From assembly GCF_003058265.1 (NCBI RefSeq), contig NZ_QBUK01000014.1:1-64000 (forward strand): 64,000 nucleotides of DNA. Direction: 5' to 3'. The stretch is from Flagellimonas amoyensis. GTDB taxonomy: Bacteria; Bacteroidota; Bacteroidia; Flavobacteriales; Flavobacteriaceae. Under the pieces are notes generated by a model that worked only from the letters and a program-made list of their open reading frames with translations, was not told where the DNA came from and did not search any database. The translations under genes were made by a program, and so were the position numbers. Below, in pieces: positions 45,344 to 53,803 of the stretch (positions are counted from its first letter, which is position 1; every line of letters starts with the position of its first letter).

Positions 45344-46168
45344 ATGGAAAACATTCATAAAACCCTGACAACCTATGCCTATAATATTTCAGGCTCCATG
45401 GAAGATGCCAAGGATGTGGTTCAGGATGTTATTGAAAAATATATAGGAGCCGATAGATCACATATTGAGGATGAACGGAACTATCTGATCAAATCGGTGA
45501 TGAACCATGCCATAAACCTGAAAAAACGAAAATCCTACAAGTCCAAATATGGCGAATGGCTTCCCGACCCTGTGGACCTGAACCAGGCCGATAGCCATAT
45601 CATAAAGGAGCAAACAGCTTCGTATTCCCTTTTGGTGCTGATGGAGAAGCTGAACGCAATGGAACGTGCCGTGTTCATCTTGAAAGAGGGTTTTGCCTAT
45701 AAGCACAAAGAGATTGCGGATGTATTGGATATCCAGACCGATCATTCGAGGCAACTGTTCCTTCGGGCAAAGAAATCACTAAAGAAGACCAACTATATTG
45801 AAAAAAGAAAGGAGCCAGAAGTGCTGGAAGCCTACATAAATGCCATTGCTAATGCAGATCTGGACAAACTTGAATCATTGTTGGTAGGGGATATCGAACT
45901 CATGGCCGACGGAGGCAGCACTGTCAAGGTCATCACAGGAAGCCTAGTTGGGGCCAACAGTACGGCAAAACTGCTCCAAAATGTGTATGGACTGTTCTTG
46001 CAGGACAAAAAATACTTTATCACCGAAATCAATCATCAACCTGCGGTCGTCTTCCATGAAAATGACAAGGTCTATAATTGCCAGATCTTGGTTTGTGATA
46101 ACCATCGCATTGCCAGCCTGTATTCCATTGTAGATCCACAAAAATTAAAATTGCTAAAAGTCCGGTAA
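45344..46168 (+). CDS. ECF41-type RNA polymerase sigma factor with fused SnoaL-like domain
   Basis: 274 residues. Sigma region 2 (about 1-60; SGSMEDAKDVVQDVIEKYI), a linker with WLPDP (72-76; ECF41 consensus WLPEP), sigma region 4 (about 90-148; HKEIADVLDIQTDHSRQL) and a C-terminal SnoaL/NTF2-like domain (about 158-274). Its signatures MADGGS (187-192) and VDPQKL (263-268) match the DGGGK and NPDKL places in ECF41. In this group the C-terminal extension both inhibits and is needed for activity, instead of an anti-sigma factor. The promoter motif upstream suggests autoregulation. Region 2 is a few residues shorter at the N-terminus than usual. Confidence 0.87.
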   Translation: MENIHKTLTTYAYNISGSMEDAKDVVQDVIEKYIGADRSHIEDERNYLIKSVMNHAINLKKRKSYKSKYGEWLPDPVDLNQADSHIIKEQTASYSLLVLMEKLNAMERAVFILKEGFAYKHKEIADVLDIQTDHSRQLFLRAKKSLKKTNYIEKRKEPEVLEAYINAIANADLDKLESLLVGDIELMADGGSTVKVITGSLVGANSTAKLLQNVYGLFLQDKKYFITEINHQPAVVFHENDKVYNCQILVCDNHRIASLYSIVDPQKLKLLKVR

Positions 46169-46170
46169 GC

Positions 46171-46197
46171 TGTCACGTTTTTTTCATTGGGATTGTC
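46171..46197 (+). promoter_or_regulatory. ECF41-type promoter before the azoreductase gene
   Basis: TGTCACG (46171-46177), 16-nt spacer, TGTC (46194-46197). It has the same first box, same spacing and nearly the same second box as 45299-45325. It begins 3 nt after the sigma gene stop. Confidence 0.62.
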
Positions 46198-46211
46198 TTC
46201 AATAAAAAAAC

Positions 46212-46802
46212 ATGATGCAAACTTTATTAAGAATTGACAGTAGCCTACGGGAAGAAGGATCGTTTAGCCGCAAGTATGGGGACATTTTTCTTCAAATGTG
46301 GAAAGAAAGGAACCCCGGTTCAAAGATCAATTATAGGGACCTCAACAAGGAACGGATACCCCATTTGACCCAAGAAGTCACACAGGCCTTTTTTGCCGAC
46401 ACCGAAGATGATGGATTACTGGAGACTTCGGACATGCTCTGTGATGAGATAAGGGAAAGTGATGTGTTGTTGCTGACCTGTCCGATGTACAATTTTGGAA
46501 TTCCTTCCACACTGAAATCCTATTTTGACCATATCATCAGGGTGAATCAAACGTTTCGATATCATGGCGACCAAGGCTATGAGGGTCTGTTGAAAAACAA
46601 AAAGGCCTACCTGATCACCTCGATGGGAGGAAAAAAGACCGATCCAGAAATATCCGAACCTTTTGAGCAATACCTACAACAACTATTGAGCTTTGTCGGG
46701 ATTGAAGACGTTAAAGTGGTTTCCATAAATGGGACCGCATCGGCGGATTTCATTTTGGACCAAGAAATACATTATATAAATCAAATAGAACAAATGATAT
46801 GA
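46212..46802 (+). CDS. FMN-dependent NADH-azoreductase family protein
   Basis: 196 residues of the AzoR/AcpD flavodoxin-like family. The N-terminal IDSSLREEGSFSRKYG binds FMN phosphate; CPMYNFGIPSTLKSYFDHII (about 95-114) and SMGGKK (about 137-142) complete the flavin site. Such enzymes reduce quinones and azo or nitro compounds, often in electrophile defence. The start overlaps nothing, but its stop overlaps the next gene as ATGA. The promoter places it under the neighbouring ECF41 factor, which is often linked to oxidoreductases. Confidence 0.88.
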   Translation: MMQTLLRIDSSLREEGSFSRKYGDIFLQMWKERNPGSKINYRDLNKERIPHLTQEVTQAFFADTEDDGLLETSDMLCDEIRESDVLLLTCPMYNFGIPSTLKSYFDHIIRVNQTFRYHGDQGYEGLLKNKKAYLITSMGGKKTDPEISEPFEQYLQQLLSFVGIEDVKVVSINGTASADFILDQEIHYINQIEQMI

Positions 46803-47170
46803 ATCAGACCATTCAAATAGAGCAGGCCGTAAAAGATTTTATCGGGGCAGGGGACACGAACGATATCCAACTACTGGATCGAGTGTTGCACAAAGATTAT
46901 CAAAATGTGCAAGATGGTTTTTTCGATAATCAGGGCCTATACCAGTTCTCCAAGGAAGAATATAAACGATTGGTAGAGGAGAAAACGTTTGGAGGATTAC
47001 CTCGAACCATGGAGATTAACACCATTGAAGAATACGGAAGCCATTTAGCTGTGGTGAATGTTACTTTGGAAAGCGAGGCGCTGTTGTTCAATTCTGTGAT
47101 TGTGGTCGTCAAGAAAAGCTCGGATTGGCAGATATTGAACAACTTTCCTAAAATTGTTGGAAAAGGATAA
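46799..47170 (+). CDS. SnoaL/NTF2-like small protein
   Basis: 123 residues with a cone-shaped NTF2-like pattern: IEQAVKDFIGAGDTNDIQLL, LHKDYQNVQDG, then strands ending in SDWQILNNFPKIV. It resembles the putative lumazine-binding or DUF4440-like group, and more loosely the C-terminal domain of the sigma factor two genes upstream. Ligand or enzyme function is unknown. It is translationally coupled to the azoreductase. Confidence 0.78.
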   Translation: MNQTIQIEQAVKDFIGAGDTNDIQLLDRVLHKDYQNVQDGFFDNQGLYQFSKEEYKRLVEEKTFGGLPRTMEINTIEEYGSHLAVVNVTLESEALLFNSVIVVVKKSSDWQILNNFPKIVGKG

Positions 47171-47200
47171 GATCTTATTTTTGGGATGCGCCCGGTTTGC

Positions 47201-49321
47201 TCAACTGATATAGTTCCAAATCGTCTTTTGGGCCATCATTCGGGTAAAGGCCCGGAGCACAGGTGCATTTTCCTCTTTTTCCAGTTTGGGGTCGTTTTTC
47301 AGCAATTGCAGGACATGATACCGAGCGGTCTGTAAAATTTGGTTGTCCTTGACGATGTCCGCAATCTTCAGGGTGAGCAAACCACTCTGCTGGGTGCCCA
47401 TCAAATCGCCCGGACCGCGAAGTTTAAGGTCCACTTCTGCAATTTCGAAGCCATCGTTGGTGCTGGTCATGGTCTGCAAACGGGTTTTGGCGTCTTCGGA
47501 CAGTTTGTGGCCCGTCATCAAAATGCAGAAACTTTGCTCGGCACCACGGCCCACACGCCCACGTAACTGGTGCAACTGTGAGAGCCCGAAGCGTTCCGCA
47601 CTTTCAATGATCATCACAGAGGCATTGGGCACGTTCACCCCGACTTCGATGACCGTAGTGGCCACCATAATCTGGGTCTCGCCTTTTACGAAGCGCTCCA
47701 TTTCATAGTCCTTGTCCGCAGGTTTCATTTGTCCGTGCACAATGGAAATCTGATATTCCGGTTGCGGAAAATCCCTGGCAATGCTTTCGTAGCCGTCCAT
47801 CAGGTCCTTGTAATCCATCGCTTCCGATTCTTGGATCAGCGGATATACGATGTACACCTGCCTGCCTTTTTTGATTTCCTCTTTGAGGAAGCCAAACACT
47901 TTTAGGCGATTGTTATCAAATCGATGTACGGTAGTAATAGGTTTTCGACCGGGGGGCAGCTCGTCTATGACCGAAACATCCAAATCCCCATACAAGCTCA
48001 TGGCCAAGGTTCGGGGAATAGGGGTTGCCGTCATCACCAAAATGTGAGGTGGTGCCCCTCCGCCTTTTGGGCTACTTTTATGCCACAATTTGGACCGTTG
48101 GGCCACCCCGAAGCGGTGTTGCTCGTCCACAATGGCCAGTCCTAGGTTGTGGAACTGGACCTTATCCTCCAAAATGGCATGGGTGCCTACCAAAATGTTC
48201 AGGTTGCCGTTTTCCAATTGGTTATGCAATAAGGTCCGCTCTGATTTTTTAGTGGAACCCGTCAACAGGGCAATCTTGATGTCCATGTTCACCAAAAGTT
48301 CCTTGAGTCCATTGTAATGCTGGGTCGCCAAAATTTCCGTAGGGGCCATCAAACAGGCTTGGAACCCATTATCGATGGCCAATAGCATGCACATCAACGC
48401 CACGATGGTCTTCCCGGACCCTACATCACCCTGCAACAAGCGGTTCATTTGCGCATTGCTGCCCATGTCGTTGCGGATTTCCTTGATGACCCGTTTTTGG
48501 GCTTCCGTGAGTTCAAAGGGAAGGTGGTTTTCAAAAAAAGTGGTGAAATGTTCCCCCACATTTTCAAAAGGCAATCCCTTGATTTTTTGTTTGCGGAGCA
48601 TTTTTTTGGAAATCAATTGCATCTGCACAAAAAACAGTTCCTCAAATTTCAACCGGAATTGTGCCCGCGCCAAAAGCTCTTGGTTTTTGGGAAAATGGAT
48701 GTTGAACAATGCCTCCGCCTTCGGGATCAGCCGAAGCTCTTCAAGAATATCTTTGGACAATGATTCAGGAAAATAGCCTTTGGATTCCAACAAGAGTTGC
48801 TGCACCATTTTGGAAACCACCCTGTTGGTAATTCCCGAAGCACTCAGCTTTTCGGTGGATGGAAAGATGGGCTGCATGGCAATTTTCAGCCCTTGCTGGT
48901 GTTTGTGCAACAGTTCCATTTCCGGGTGCGGTATGGAAAACGTGCTGCCGTATTGCGAAACCCGACCGAACACCACATAGGGTTCGTTGATTTTCAAACT
49001 TTCCTTGATCCATTTATGGCCGCGGAACCAAACGAGTTCCATTTGTCCCGTTTCGTCCACAAAGGTGGCCACTAGCCGTTTGCCTCGCTTTTGTTCCACC
49101 ATTTTCAGGTGGATGATCTTCCCGACCACCTGCACATCGGCACCACTGGGTTGCAATTGGTTGATCTTGTAATAACTGGTGCGGTCCAAGTAGCGGTTGG
49201 GAAAAAGATGGAGCAGGTCCCGATAGGTCTCAATGCCCAGTTCGGCCTTTAGAACATCGGCCCGGCTGGGACCGACACCTTTGAGATAGGCTATGGGAGT
49301 TTGTAGAAAATTGGGATTCAT
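47201..49321 (-). CDS. recG: ATP-dependent DNA helicase RecG
   Basis: About 706 residues. Reverses stalled replication forks and branch-migrates Holliday junctions. The N-terminal wedge/OB domain (about 60-160) precedes Walker A LLQGDVGSGKTIVA (about 307-320), DEQHRFGVAQR (about 401-411; DEQH box), TATPIPRTLAM and a C-terminal QLRGRVGRG. I chose ATG 49321, giving MNPNFLQTPIAYLKGVGPSR; a longer reading would overlap the divergent peptidase gene. Confidence 0.95.
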   Translation of the reverse strand: MNPNFLQTPIAYLKGVGPSRADVLKAELGIETYRDLLHLFPNRYLDRTSYYKINQLQPSGADVQVVGKIIHLKMVEQKRGKRLVATFVDETGQMELVWFRGHKWIKESLKINEPYVVFGRVSQYGSTFSIPHPEMELLHKHQQGLKIAMQPIFPSTEKLSASGITNRVVSKMVQQLLLESKGYFPESLSKDILEELRLIPKAEALFNIHFPKNQELLARAQFRLKFEELFFVQMQLISKKMLRKQKIKGLPFENVGEHFTTFFENHLPFELTEAQKRVIKEIRNDMGSNAQMNRLLQGDVGSGKTIVALMCMLLAIDNGFQACLMAPTEILATQHYNGLKELLVNMDIKIALLTGSTKKSERTLLHNQLENGNLNILVGTHAILEDKVQFHNLGLAIVDEQHRFGVAQRSKLWHKSSPKGGGAPPHILVMTATPIPRTLAMSLYGDLDVSVIDELPPGRKPITTVHRFDNNRLKVFGFLKEEIKKGRQVYIVYPLIQESEAMDYKDLMDGYESIARDFPQPEYQISIVHGQMKPADKDYEMERFVKGETQIMVATTVIEVGVNVPNASVMIIESAERFGLSQLHQLRGRVGRGAEQSFCILMTGHKLSEDAKTRLQTMTSTNDGFEIAEVDLKLRGPGDLMGTQQSGLLTLKIADIVKDNQILQTARYHVLQLLKNDPKLEKEENAPVLRAFTRMMAQKTIWNYIS

Positions 49322-49367
49322 CGAACTAAAATATGTAATTTGGAAGGACTTTTGATACGATGATGGC

Positions 49368-51455
49368 ATGAAGCTGAGCCCGACTCTTACTTTTTTCCTA
49401 TTTGTGCATTTACTGAACGCCCAAGTTCAGGATAAGGTGGATTTTATCCGGGCGGAAGTTTATATTGAACCAAATCCCAAAGAAAAGAAGATTTCTGGGA
49501 CAGTTAGATATGAATTCAAAGTGCTGGATGATGTAGATTCAATTTTCATTGATTCCAAAAAAATAGATTTCACTTCAGTTATGTTGGATTTGAAAAGAGT
49601 TGATTCAAACTATGATGGGGAAAAATTAACTGTTAAAAGTAAGCTGAAAAAGGGAAATACTCATTATTTGGTCATCAGTTACAATACGTTTCCTAAACAA
49701 ACTGTCTACTTCTTAGGGTGGGATGATGGAATTGATGGAAATGAACAGATTTGGACGCAAGGTCAGGGAAAATATACCAGTCACTGGTTGCCCAGCCTGG
49801 ATGATATGACGGACAAGATTGAATTTGATTTAAATATATCATACCCACTAAAGGGAAGTTTGATTGCTAATGGAAATCTAACGAAAGTAGCTAGTAACCA
49901 CAAAGGAGGGGTTTTGGCTTCTTTTGACATGCAAAAACCCATGAGCAGTTATCTCGTCGGTTTTGCCATTGGGGATTTCCATAAAAAAGAGCTCAAATCT
50001 TCGTCCGGAGTGCCCATTGAACTGTATTACGAACCCAAGGATAGCCTAAAAGTAGAGCCCACCTACCGCCATACCCAACATATTTTTGACTTTTTGGAGA
50101 AGGAAATCGGTGTGCCTTATCCGTGGCAGAATTACAAACAGGTACCTGTTCAGGATTTTTTATATGCAGGCATGGAAAACACCACCTGCACCATTTTTTC
50201 CAACCAATACGTGATTGACTCCACGGCTTTTGTGGACAAAAACTACGTGAATGTCAACGCGCATGAACTGGCCCATCAATGGTTTGGCGATCTTGTTACC
50301 GAAACCAGTAGCGAGCACCACTGGCTGCACGAAGGTTTTGCCACGTATTATGCCTATTTGGCCGAGAAAGATTTATTCGGGGAAGACCATTTCTATTGGC
50401 ATTTGTTGGGAACGGCCGAAGCTTTGAAAAGCATTTCGGAGGACGACCAGGGCGAGGCACTCAGGAACCCAGGTGCGGGCAGCCTCACGTTTTATGAAAA
50501 AGGAGCCTGGGCCTTGGCCATGCTGCATGAAAGGGTGGGGGACTCCAATTTCAAGCAGGGCATCCGCAACTATCTCCAAAAATATGCCTATCAAAATGTG
50601 ACCATTCCCAATTTTATGGAGGAAATGGAAAACGTTTCAGGCATGGACCTTTCCAATTTTGAACAGGAGTGGCTGGAAGACCCCAATTTCCGATATGCCG
50701 AAGTCCAATCGTTTTTGATGAAAAAAAATACCTCCATCAAGCGCTTTTTTGAATTGAAGGAAAAAATAGGGGAACGACCGGAAACAGCTGGAAATCAGTT
50801 GGAGGACGTCTGGGACTCCTTAGGCTCCAGCCAACTGAAACAACATCTGGTCTTGGCGTACGCAAACCATTTTTCGCCCGAGTTCCTATCGACCATTCTC
50901 CGTACGGGCGACCTCAACGTGAGACAGGCTGTTATTCTTTCTCTGGAAAAAATACCTGCGGAAATACAAAAAGAGGCAGAAAGCCTTCTTTTGGACCAAA
51001 GCTACACGACGATAGAAAGTGCTTTGTACAAACTCTGGGGAGATTTTCCCGACAATAGGGAAAAATACCTTGATGATACCGAAGAATTGGAGGGGTTTCC
51101 CAATAAGAACTTGCGGGTGTTGTGGTTGACCTTGGCGTTGGTGACCCCGGGCTACAATCCGGGAATGAAACCTTCCTATTTTGAGGAATTGAACGGGTAC
51201 ACAGGCCCCGAGCACCATTTTGAGACCCGCTTGTTGGTCTTCCAATACTTGACCACCATAGGAGGGTATACTGATGAGACCTTAAAAAATTTGGTGGAGG
51301 CCTGTGGCCACCATGTGTGGCATTTTAAAAAATCAGCTAGGGATATTTTGAAGGAATTTTTAAAGAACAAAGACGGTTTGGCCCGGGTAAAGGCAATTTA
51401 TCCATTGCTGAACCAACAAGAAAAGCAATATTTGGACAAAACTTTGGGAGAATGA
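49368..51455 (+). CDS. M1 family metallopeptidase
   Basis: 695 residues with signal peptide (MKLSPTLTFFLFVHLLNAQ), so periplasmic or secreted. The zinc site HELAHQWFGD (HExxH) and the third ligand in WLHEGFATYYAYLAE are intact; GMENTT replaces the usual GAMEN exopeptidase loop. An ERAP-like helical C-terminal region follows. It should remove N-terminal residues from peptides. The first 500 nt are more AT-rich than the rest. It ends in an ATGA overlap with the patatin gene. Confidence 0.92.
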   Translation: MKLSPTLTFFLFVHLLNAQVQDKVDFIRAEVYIEPNPKEKKISGTVRYEFKVLDDVDSIFIDSKKIDFTSVMLDLKRVDSNYDGEKLTVKSKLKKGNTHYLVISYNTFPKQTVYFLGWDDGIDGNEQIWTQGQGKYTSHWLPSLDDMTDKIEFDLNISYPLKGSLIANGNLTKVASNHKGGVLASFDMQKPMSSYLVGFAIGDFHKKELKSSSGVPIELYYEPKDSLKVEPTYRHTQHIFDFLEKEIGVPYPWQNYKQVPVQDFLYAGMENTTCTIFSNQYVIDSTAFVDKNYVNVNAHELAHQWFGDLVTETSSEHHWLHEGFATYYAYLAEKDLFGEDHFYWHLLGTAEALKSISEDDQGEALRNPGAGSLTFYEKGAWALAMLHERVGDSNFKQGIRNYLQKYAYQNVTIPNFMEEMENVSGMDLSNFEQEWLEDPNFRYAEVQSFLMKKNTSIKRFFELKEKIGERPETAGNQLEDVWDSLGSSQLKQHLVLAYANHFSPEFLSTILRTGDLNVRQAVILSLEKIPAEIQKEAESLLLDQSYTTIESALYKLWGDFPDNREKYLDDTEELEGFPNKNLRVLWLTLALVTPGYNPGMKPSYFEELNGYTGPEHHFETRLLVFQYLTTIGGYTDETLKNLVEACGHHVWHFKKSARDILKEFLKNKDGLARVKAIYPLLNQQEKQYLDKTLGE

Positions 51456-52366
51456 GGGCATTGGTCATTTCAGGAGGAGGAAGCAAAGGTGCTTTTGCAG
51501 GTGGTGTGGCCCAATTTCTGATCCAAGAGGCGCAGCATAAATATGATCTTTTTGTGGGCACTTCCACGGGCAGTCTTTTGATTTCGCACTTGGCACTGAA
51601 CAAATTGGACAAGATCAAGGAAATCTACTCCTCTGTGAATCAAGATAGTATTTTCAACAACTGTCCGTTTGTCATCAAAAAGAAGAATGGGGTGGAGGTC
51701 ATTGCCATAAACCACTGGAACGTGGTGAAAAATTTCATCCGAGGGAAAAAGACCTTTGGGGAAAGCGAGAACCTCCGAAAACTCATTCGACAGTCCATTA
51801 CCGTGGAAGAGTTCAATGAACTCAAGGAAAGCCATGCGGATGTGGTGGTGACGGTGTCCAATTTATCACTGAACCAAGTGGAATATAAGTCTGTGAACGA
51901 GTGTACCTATGACGAATTCTGCGATTGGATCTGGATTTCCTCCAATTACACACCCTTTATGAGTTTGGTCAAGAAAGATGGCTGCGAATATGCCGATGGC
52001 GGTCTGGGTAGTCTGGTACCTATCGAAGAGGCCTTTAACCGTGGGGCGACCGAAGTGGATGTGGTGGTCCTGCACACCGAGGTGAACTACATGAACCGCA
52101 TGTCCTCCAAAAACCCGTTCGACCTGATCACCACCATTTTCAGTTTTATGTTGGACAGGATCGAGAACCAGAATATCCGTATTGGTAAATTGGTGGCCAG
52201 TCAAAAGGATGCCATCATCAATTTTTATTACACCCCAACGGTGCTTACCACCAATTCATTGGTGTTCAATAAGGAACGGATGACCTTGTGGTGGAAACGG
52301 GGCTATCTGTATGCCAAGAACAAGAACGAGGAAACCAGTCCTATCGACCCTGAACATCAGGAATAA
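51452..52366 (+). CDS. Patatin-like phospholipase
   Basis: 304 residues. Oxyanion loop GGGSKGAF (8-15), nucleophile Ser38 in GTSTG (36-40), and the Asp of the dyad in DGGLGSL (near 179) are all present. It should hydrolyse lipid acyl esters and has no signal peptide, so it acts in the cytoplasm or at the inner leaflet. Coupled to the M1 peptidase gene by overlap. Confidence 0.9.
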   Translation: MRALVISGGGSKGAFAGGVAQFLIQEAQHKYDLFVGTSTGSLLISHLALNKLDKIKEIYSSVNQDSIFNNCPFVIKKKNGVEVIAINHWNVVKNFIRGKKTFGESENLRKLIRQSITVEEFNELKESHADVVVTVSNLSLNQVEYKSVNECTYDEFCDWIWISSNYTPFMSLVKKDGCEYADGGLGSLVPIEEAFNRGATEVDVVVLHTEVNYMNRMSSKNPFDLITTIFSFMLDRIENQNIRIGKLVASQKDAIINFYYTPTVLTTNSLVFNKERMTLWWKRGYLYAKNKNEETSPIDPEHQE

Positions 52367-52408
52367 ACCCCAGTCCTTTTATTGGAAATGAATGCTTTTT
52401 GGACAACA

Positions 52409-52930
52409 TTAGTTCCAAAGATCTCCCACCTCTTTTTTCACGAAGGCCAATGCGGTATTGGAAGGTGATTGCTTTTCCATGGTCTGGTTGAGGATGTCCT
52501 CCCGAAGTTTGTCAGGGGAATCCGTCTCGCTCATCCCGGCAGATCGGATGATCTGGATAGTGGCATTTTTGGCCGTTTTGATGATGTTCCAGCATTCATC
52601 GGACATATAGATCTGTTGTGAAAGATTGTGCTCGAACTCGGTCTCGATCTGTTTGATCAACAAATTCTCGTAATCACTTTTGCTTTTGCTGATTGGGGCC
52701 ACCCTTACCACAAGGCTGTTCAAGGTGATACGCTCCAGAAAAAGGGCCATTCGTTCATAGGCCTGTAGGCGAACCGGAAGTGTATCTTTTTGGGAGTCCT
52801 TGTGCAACAGGAAGCGTCTTCGGCCTTCTTCGTTTCGGGTGTGCAACCTGAAAAAATAGAACGCGATCACACCGGTCACAACGGCAGGCAATAAATAGGC
52901 AAATAGCTGAAGGATTTCATCTCCACTCAT
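52409..52930 (-). CDS. Small membrane-anchored protein, unknown function
   Basis: 173 residues. One N-terminal membrane helix (about 8-28; LFAYLLPAVVTGVIAFYFF) is followed by a basic stretch and a helical cytoplasmic domain (RLQAYERMALFLERITLNSLV). Proteins of this pattern are common in Bacteroidota without assigned role. No catalytic motif is seen. Convergent with the patatin gene; 73 nt from the next gene upstream. Confidence 0.75.
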   Translation of the reverse strand: MSGDEILQLFAYLLPAVVTGVIAFYFFRLHTRNEEGRRRFLLHKDSQKDTLPVRLQAYERMALFLERITLNSLVVRVAPISKSKSDYENLLIKQIETEFEHNLSQQIYMSDECWNIIKTAKNATIQIIRSAGMSETDSPDKLREDILNQTMEKQSPSNTALAFVKKEVGDLWN

Positions 52931-53003
52931 AGGATAGTTGGTTTTTTATTGATTTTACATTACCATGAACGCACCAAAATCCCAAAAAGTATTTCAGAGT
53001 GCC

Positions 53004-53777
53004 TTATTGTGCCGCTTTGGCACTTTCCTTGGCCTTGGCATAAAAACCTTTGTAATCGGGCTGTAACCTTATGTTGATGCCTTCCTTGAAGTTGCCATCC
53101 TTTACGGAGATGTTGATTTGGTCCGAAGGGATTTGAAGCACATCCACCAACTCCTTGGCAACAGCGGACGCCTGGTCAAAAGTAGGGCCGAACTCCCCGG
53201 TAATGTTGAGTCCTTCCACTTGGGTCCTGAAGGATGGGTTGGACTTGATGACTTTGGCCACATTTACCAACCACGCCTTTCCGGCCTCCGTTAGCTTTGT
53301 GGAAGTGTCCGAACCAAAAAGGACATCCAGTTTATTGGAAATGACGATACCGCCTTCGGCAACATTGACGTTGGCATTTTCGCCCAAGGTCTGTTTTATC
53401 CGGGTCAGGGAAACAATGGCAGTGGAATCGTTGGCGGAAATCATGTCGTTGATGCCGCTAAGTTGTTTTTCCTTACGGGCAAGGGCGGCCATGGCCTTGT
53501 TCACGTTCTCCGAGTTTTGCTTGGAGAGCTCTGAGAAATTGCTCAAGTTGCCCAAAAGCGTGGCGTTCGCATCGCGGAGCCCAATGTTTTCGGTTTCCAG
53601 GGTCTCTGCTTTTGCGTTGCTGGACGAAATTTCGCGCTTGGCCTTGGCCAGATCCTGTTCCACTTCGGATATTTTGGATTTTAGGTTGTCGATTTCGGCA
53701 ATCAGGTCACTTTTTTTCTGTGCGAACACTCCTGTGGAAAGAACAAGCAATAGTATGATGGATGATCTAGTTTTCAT
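53004..53777 (-). CDS. Exported coiled-coil protein with degenerate OmpA-like domain
   Basis: 257 residues. Signal peptide (ends AQKKSD), a long coiled coil (about 22-110; NLKSKISEVEQDLAKAKREI), then a C-terminal domain (about 120-250) laid out like OmpA (VAEGGIVISNKLDVLFGSDT then TEAGKAWLVNVAKVIKSNP). The peptidoglycan-binding residues of OmpA are lacking: the TDN...LSxxRA stretch reads NITGEFGPTFDQASAVAKEL. It looks like a paralogue of the OmpA protein at 61455 in which wall binding was lost. Confidence 0.72.
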   Translation of the reverse strand: MKTRSSIILLLVLSTGVFAQKKSDLIAEIDNLKSKISEVEQDLAKAKREISSSNAKAETLETENIGLRDANATLLGNLSNFSELSKQNSENVNKAMAALARKEKQLSGINDMISANDSTAIVSLTRIKQTLGENANVNVAEGGIVISNKLDVLFGSDTSTKLTEAGKAWLVNVAKVIKSNPSFRTQVEGLNITGEFGPTFDQASAVAKELVDVLQIPSDQINISVKDGNFKEGINIRLQPDYKGFYAKAKESAKAAQ

Positions 53778-53803
53778 AAAAGGTAAAATATTTGGGGGCT
53801 AAG

